Below are positions 7,117-8,064 of a stretch of 8,064 bases of DNA, one piece after another. The position numbers were made by a program, and so were the translations under genes. Positions within the stretch are counted from its first letter, which is position 1. Every line of letters begins with the position of its first letter. Below the pieces are notes generated by a model, which ran no database searches, was not told the origin of the DNA, and saw only the letters and a program-made list of their open reading frames with translations. Source of the DNA: Gammaproteobacteria bacterium (GTDB lineage Bacteria; Pseudomonadota; Gammaproteobacteria; Arenicellales; UBA868); NCBI GenBank assembly GCA_003529705.1, contig DPVA01000144.1, positions 1 through 8,064 of the forward strand, read 5' to 3'.

Positions 7117-7705
7117 CTTTTGCTTTAATCTGCCTGAGCAACTTGGCCGGACTCAACTGCCACAGATCGATCTGGTCGTTTGCCTGCCGAAATGATTTCA
7201 AACACTCCCGAGTGAAGCAGTTACTGAGTTTCGCTTTTATGGCCATGTTTACGCCTTGATGACCAACCATCAGAATATCCCCAGAGTGGTCGTCCAATTC
7301 CTCGACAAATCGACCCACCCGTGCCACCACATCGTGGATCGTCTCACCTCCGGGTGCCGCCGTAAGGCAGCACGAATCCCGCCAGGCGTCGTAGCCAACG
7401 GGGTCCCTGGCGCGAAGTTCAGATTCCAGCTGCCCTTCAAAATTGCCAAGGTCCAACTCTGTAAGAACTGATTCGGTCTCGACAGCACAGTCCATTTTTT
7501 TGCCGAGAATCTGCGCAGTCTCCCAAGCCCTTGATAGGGGGGAAGAAATAAGGCGACCTGGTGCGAAGCCTCCCTCCTTCAGCAGAGCAGCAAGTCGAGC
7601 AGCCTGTTTCCGACCTTGGGCATTAAGCGGAATGTCGCTGCTGGATTGCCACCGACCCGCAAGGTTCCAGTCTGTCTGACCATGCCGCGCAATTAATAGT
7701 GTCAT
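7109..7705 (-). CDS. Histidine phosphatase family protein (phosphoglycerate-mutase-like)
   Basis: A 198-residue branch-1 histidine phosphatase. The catalytic motif ARHGQT is at 6-11, with nucleophile His8 and Arg7. Arg59 (SPLSRAWETA), Glu83 (LTELDLGNFEG) and His149 (VGHQGVN) complete the usual phosphate pocket. The LNAQGRKQA and FEGQ features match small-molecule phosphatases such as GpmB- or CobC-like enzymes rather than the larger glycolytic mutase. The substrate cannot be assigned; no cobalamin genes are nearby to support CobC. It is first in a two-gene operon with the DNA glycosylase, overlapping it by 8 nt. An AGGGA lies 10 nt before the ATG. Confidence 0.9.
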
Positions 7706-7822
7706 AACTAAAAAATCCCTGGCAAAACGCCATTGTTAATCAGCAGCGTCTGGCTTTCCAGCCAATATTCGCTATGAATTGACAACTTGGGTCGTTTCTT
7801 TACCTCCCGAACGCTATCCAGA

Positions 7823-7841
7823 TGAATATTGACTTTATTCA
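7823..7841. promoter_or_regulatory. Inverted repeat framing the -35 box of the small-RNA promoter
   Basis: TGAATA (7823-7828) and TATTCA (7836-7841) are perfect inverted repeats separated by 7 bp, and the -35 box TTGACT occupies 7829-7834 exactly between them. This is the layout of an operator for a dimeric repressor. The half-sites contain the TGAAT/ATTCA of an ARG box, but the spacing is 9 instead of 4 between those cores. Confidence 0.45.
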
Positions 7842-7857
7842 AGGGCGAAGGTATTAT
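7829..7857 (+). promoter_or_regulatory. Strong sigma-70 promoter for a small RNA
   Basis: TTGACT (7829-7834, 5 of 6 to consensus), a 17-bp spacer and TATTAT (7852-7857, 5 of 6). Transcription is expected to start at A7864 or A7865. It is the best sigma-70 promoter in the window, and no coding sequence follows before the terminator at 7913-7943. Confidence 0.7.
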
Positions 7858-7863
7858 TTCCTT

Positions 7864-7943
7864 AAGATTTGTGCATCGCACAATTTCTTTTTGTATCCTC
7901 CTCCAAATATTGATCCCGCCAGAAAATATGGCGGGATTTTTTT
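7864..7943 (+). ncRNA. Predicted small RNA of about 80 nt with an anti-Shine-Dalgarno segment
   Basis: A strong promoter and a strong terminator enclose about 80 nt without a credible reading frame. The predicted order is a hairpin UUGUGC-AUC-GCACAA (7869-7883), a U-rich stretch UUUCUUUUUG (7884-7893) of the kind Hfq binds, an unpaired UCCUCCUCC (7896-7904) complementary to Shine-Dalgarno sequences, and the terminator hairpin. This is the design of a trans-acting sRNA that blocks ribosome binding. I do not recognise a known family. A leader of a downstream gene is less likely because of the strong terminator. Confidence 0.55.
7913..7943 (+). terminator. Intrinsic terminator at the end of the small RNA
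   Basis: ATCCCGCC (7913-7920) and GGCGGGAT (7930-7937) form a perfect 8-bp stem with a 9-nt A-rich loop, followed by a T-run (7937-7943). Reading the minus strand, no T-run follows, so the terminator serves plus-strand transcription. Confidence 0.9.
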
Positions 7944-8064
7944 AAAAACAAATATAACTAATAAAAACATATATTTAAGAATATTTTTAATATTTTCTCT
8001 AATTAATTATTTATGAATTCTTTACTTGCATCAGATTTTCTTATCATATATTTTCTAATGTTTT

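Larger units (their letters stand above)
7706..8064. other. 359-bp stretch without a protein gene
   Basis: Between the start of the histidine-phosphatase gene and the right edge no frame looks coding. The first half (7706-7822) is the likely 5' region of that gene and holds a short hairpin, TGGCT-TTCC-AGCCA at 7751-7764. The second half contains the small-RNA locus listed separately. From 7944 to the edge the sequence is roughly four-fifths A+T with no recognisable gene, possibly upstream DNA of a gene beyond the window. Confidence 0.6.

Noticed and set aside
7751..7764. Hairpin TGGCT-TTCC-AGCCA, with GGAA in the loop on the minus strand, resembling a CsrA/RsmA site
   Set aside because: The flanking bases do not fit the CsrA consensus well and a single site far from the ribosome binding site is weak evidence.
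7779..7784. Perfect plus-strand TTGACA
   Set aside because: The 16-18 bp downstream region (TACCTC) has no -10 resemblance; the promoter at 7829-7857 is far better.
7822..8016. Plus-strand reading frame of 64 codons at the right end
   Set aside because: It starts before the predicted sRNA promoter -10 box, runs straight through a strong intrinsic terminator and ends in low-complexity AT-rich DNA; no ribosome site is visible.

Overview
The window looks like chromosome from a gammaproteobacterium. The gene set and local order are housekeeping and match blocks typical of that class: ftsY divergent from rsmD, rpoH next to ftsY, and coaD followed by a YfhL-type ferredoxin. No transposase, integrase, phage gene, CRISPR array, rRNA or tRNA was seen. 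Genes are packed tightly and switch strand often: argG(-), argF(+), rpoH(-), ftsY(-), rsmD(+), HD-domain gene(-), coaD(+), yfhL(+), AlkA-like glycosylase(-), histidine phosphatase(-).

Left part (1-2296): two consecutive arginine-biosynthesis genes diverge. argG runs off the left edge with probably only a few C-terminal codons missing, and argF runs right. Their 189-bp intergenic region holds an extended -10 box for argG, a 13-bp palindrome next to it, and a terminator-like hairpin pointing into argF that could be an attenuator.

Middle (2311-4992): rpoH (heat-shock sigma-32), ftsY (SRP receptor GTPase) and rsmD (16S rRNA m2G966 methyltransferase). The usual ftsE/ftsX pair is missing between ftsY and rpoH. 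In its place is a 165-bp AT-rich gap carrying a perfect 9-9-9 CIRCE element (HrcA operator) directly upstream of rpoH, and a perfect match to the E. coli ARG-box consensus further up. This suggests a heat-shock circuit in which HrcA controls the sigma factor itself.

Right part (4993-7705): an HD-domain metal protein of the COG4341/PhnZ-like group, coaD (coenzyme A biosynthesis), a 2[4Fe-4S] ferredoxin, and a two-gene operon for an AlkA-like DNA glycosylase and a histidine phosphatase. Three convergent gene pairs have almost no spacer. Two of them share or abut stop codons inside palindromes (TGATCA, CTAG).

Right end (7706-8064): no protein gene, and the last 121 bp are extremely AT-rich. Within it is the most novel-looking item, a compact small-RNA locus. 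A strong sigma-70 promoter (TTGACT-17-TATTAT) has its -35 box framed by a 6-bp inverted repeat. It is followed by a predicted RNA of about 80 nt with a 5' hairpin, a U-rich stretch, a single-stranded UCCUCCUCC (anti-Shine-Dalgarno) segment and a strong intrinsic terminator.
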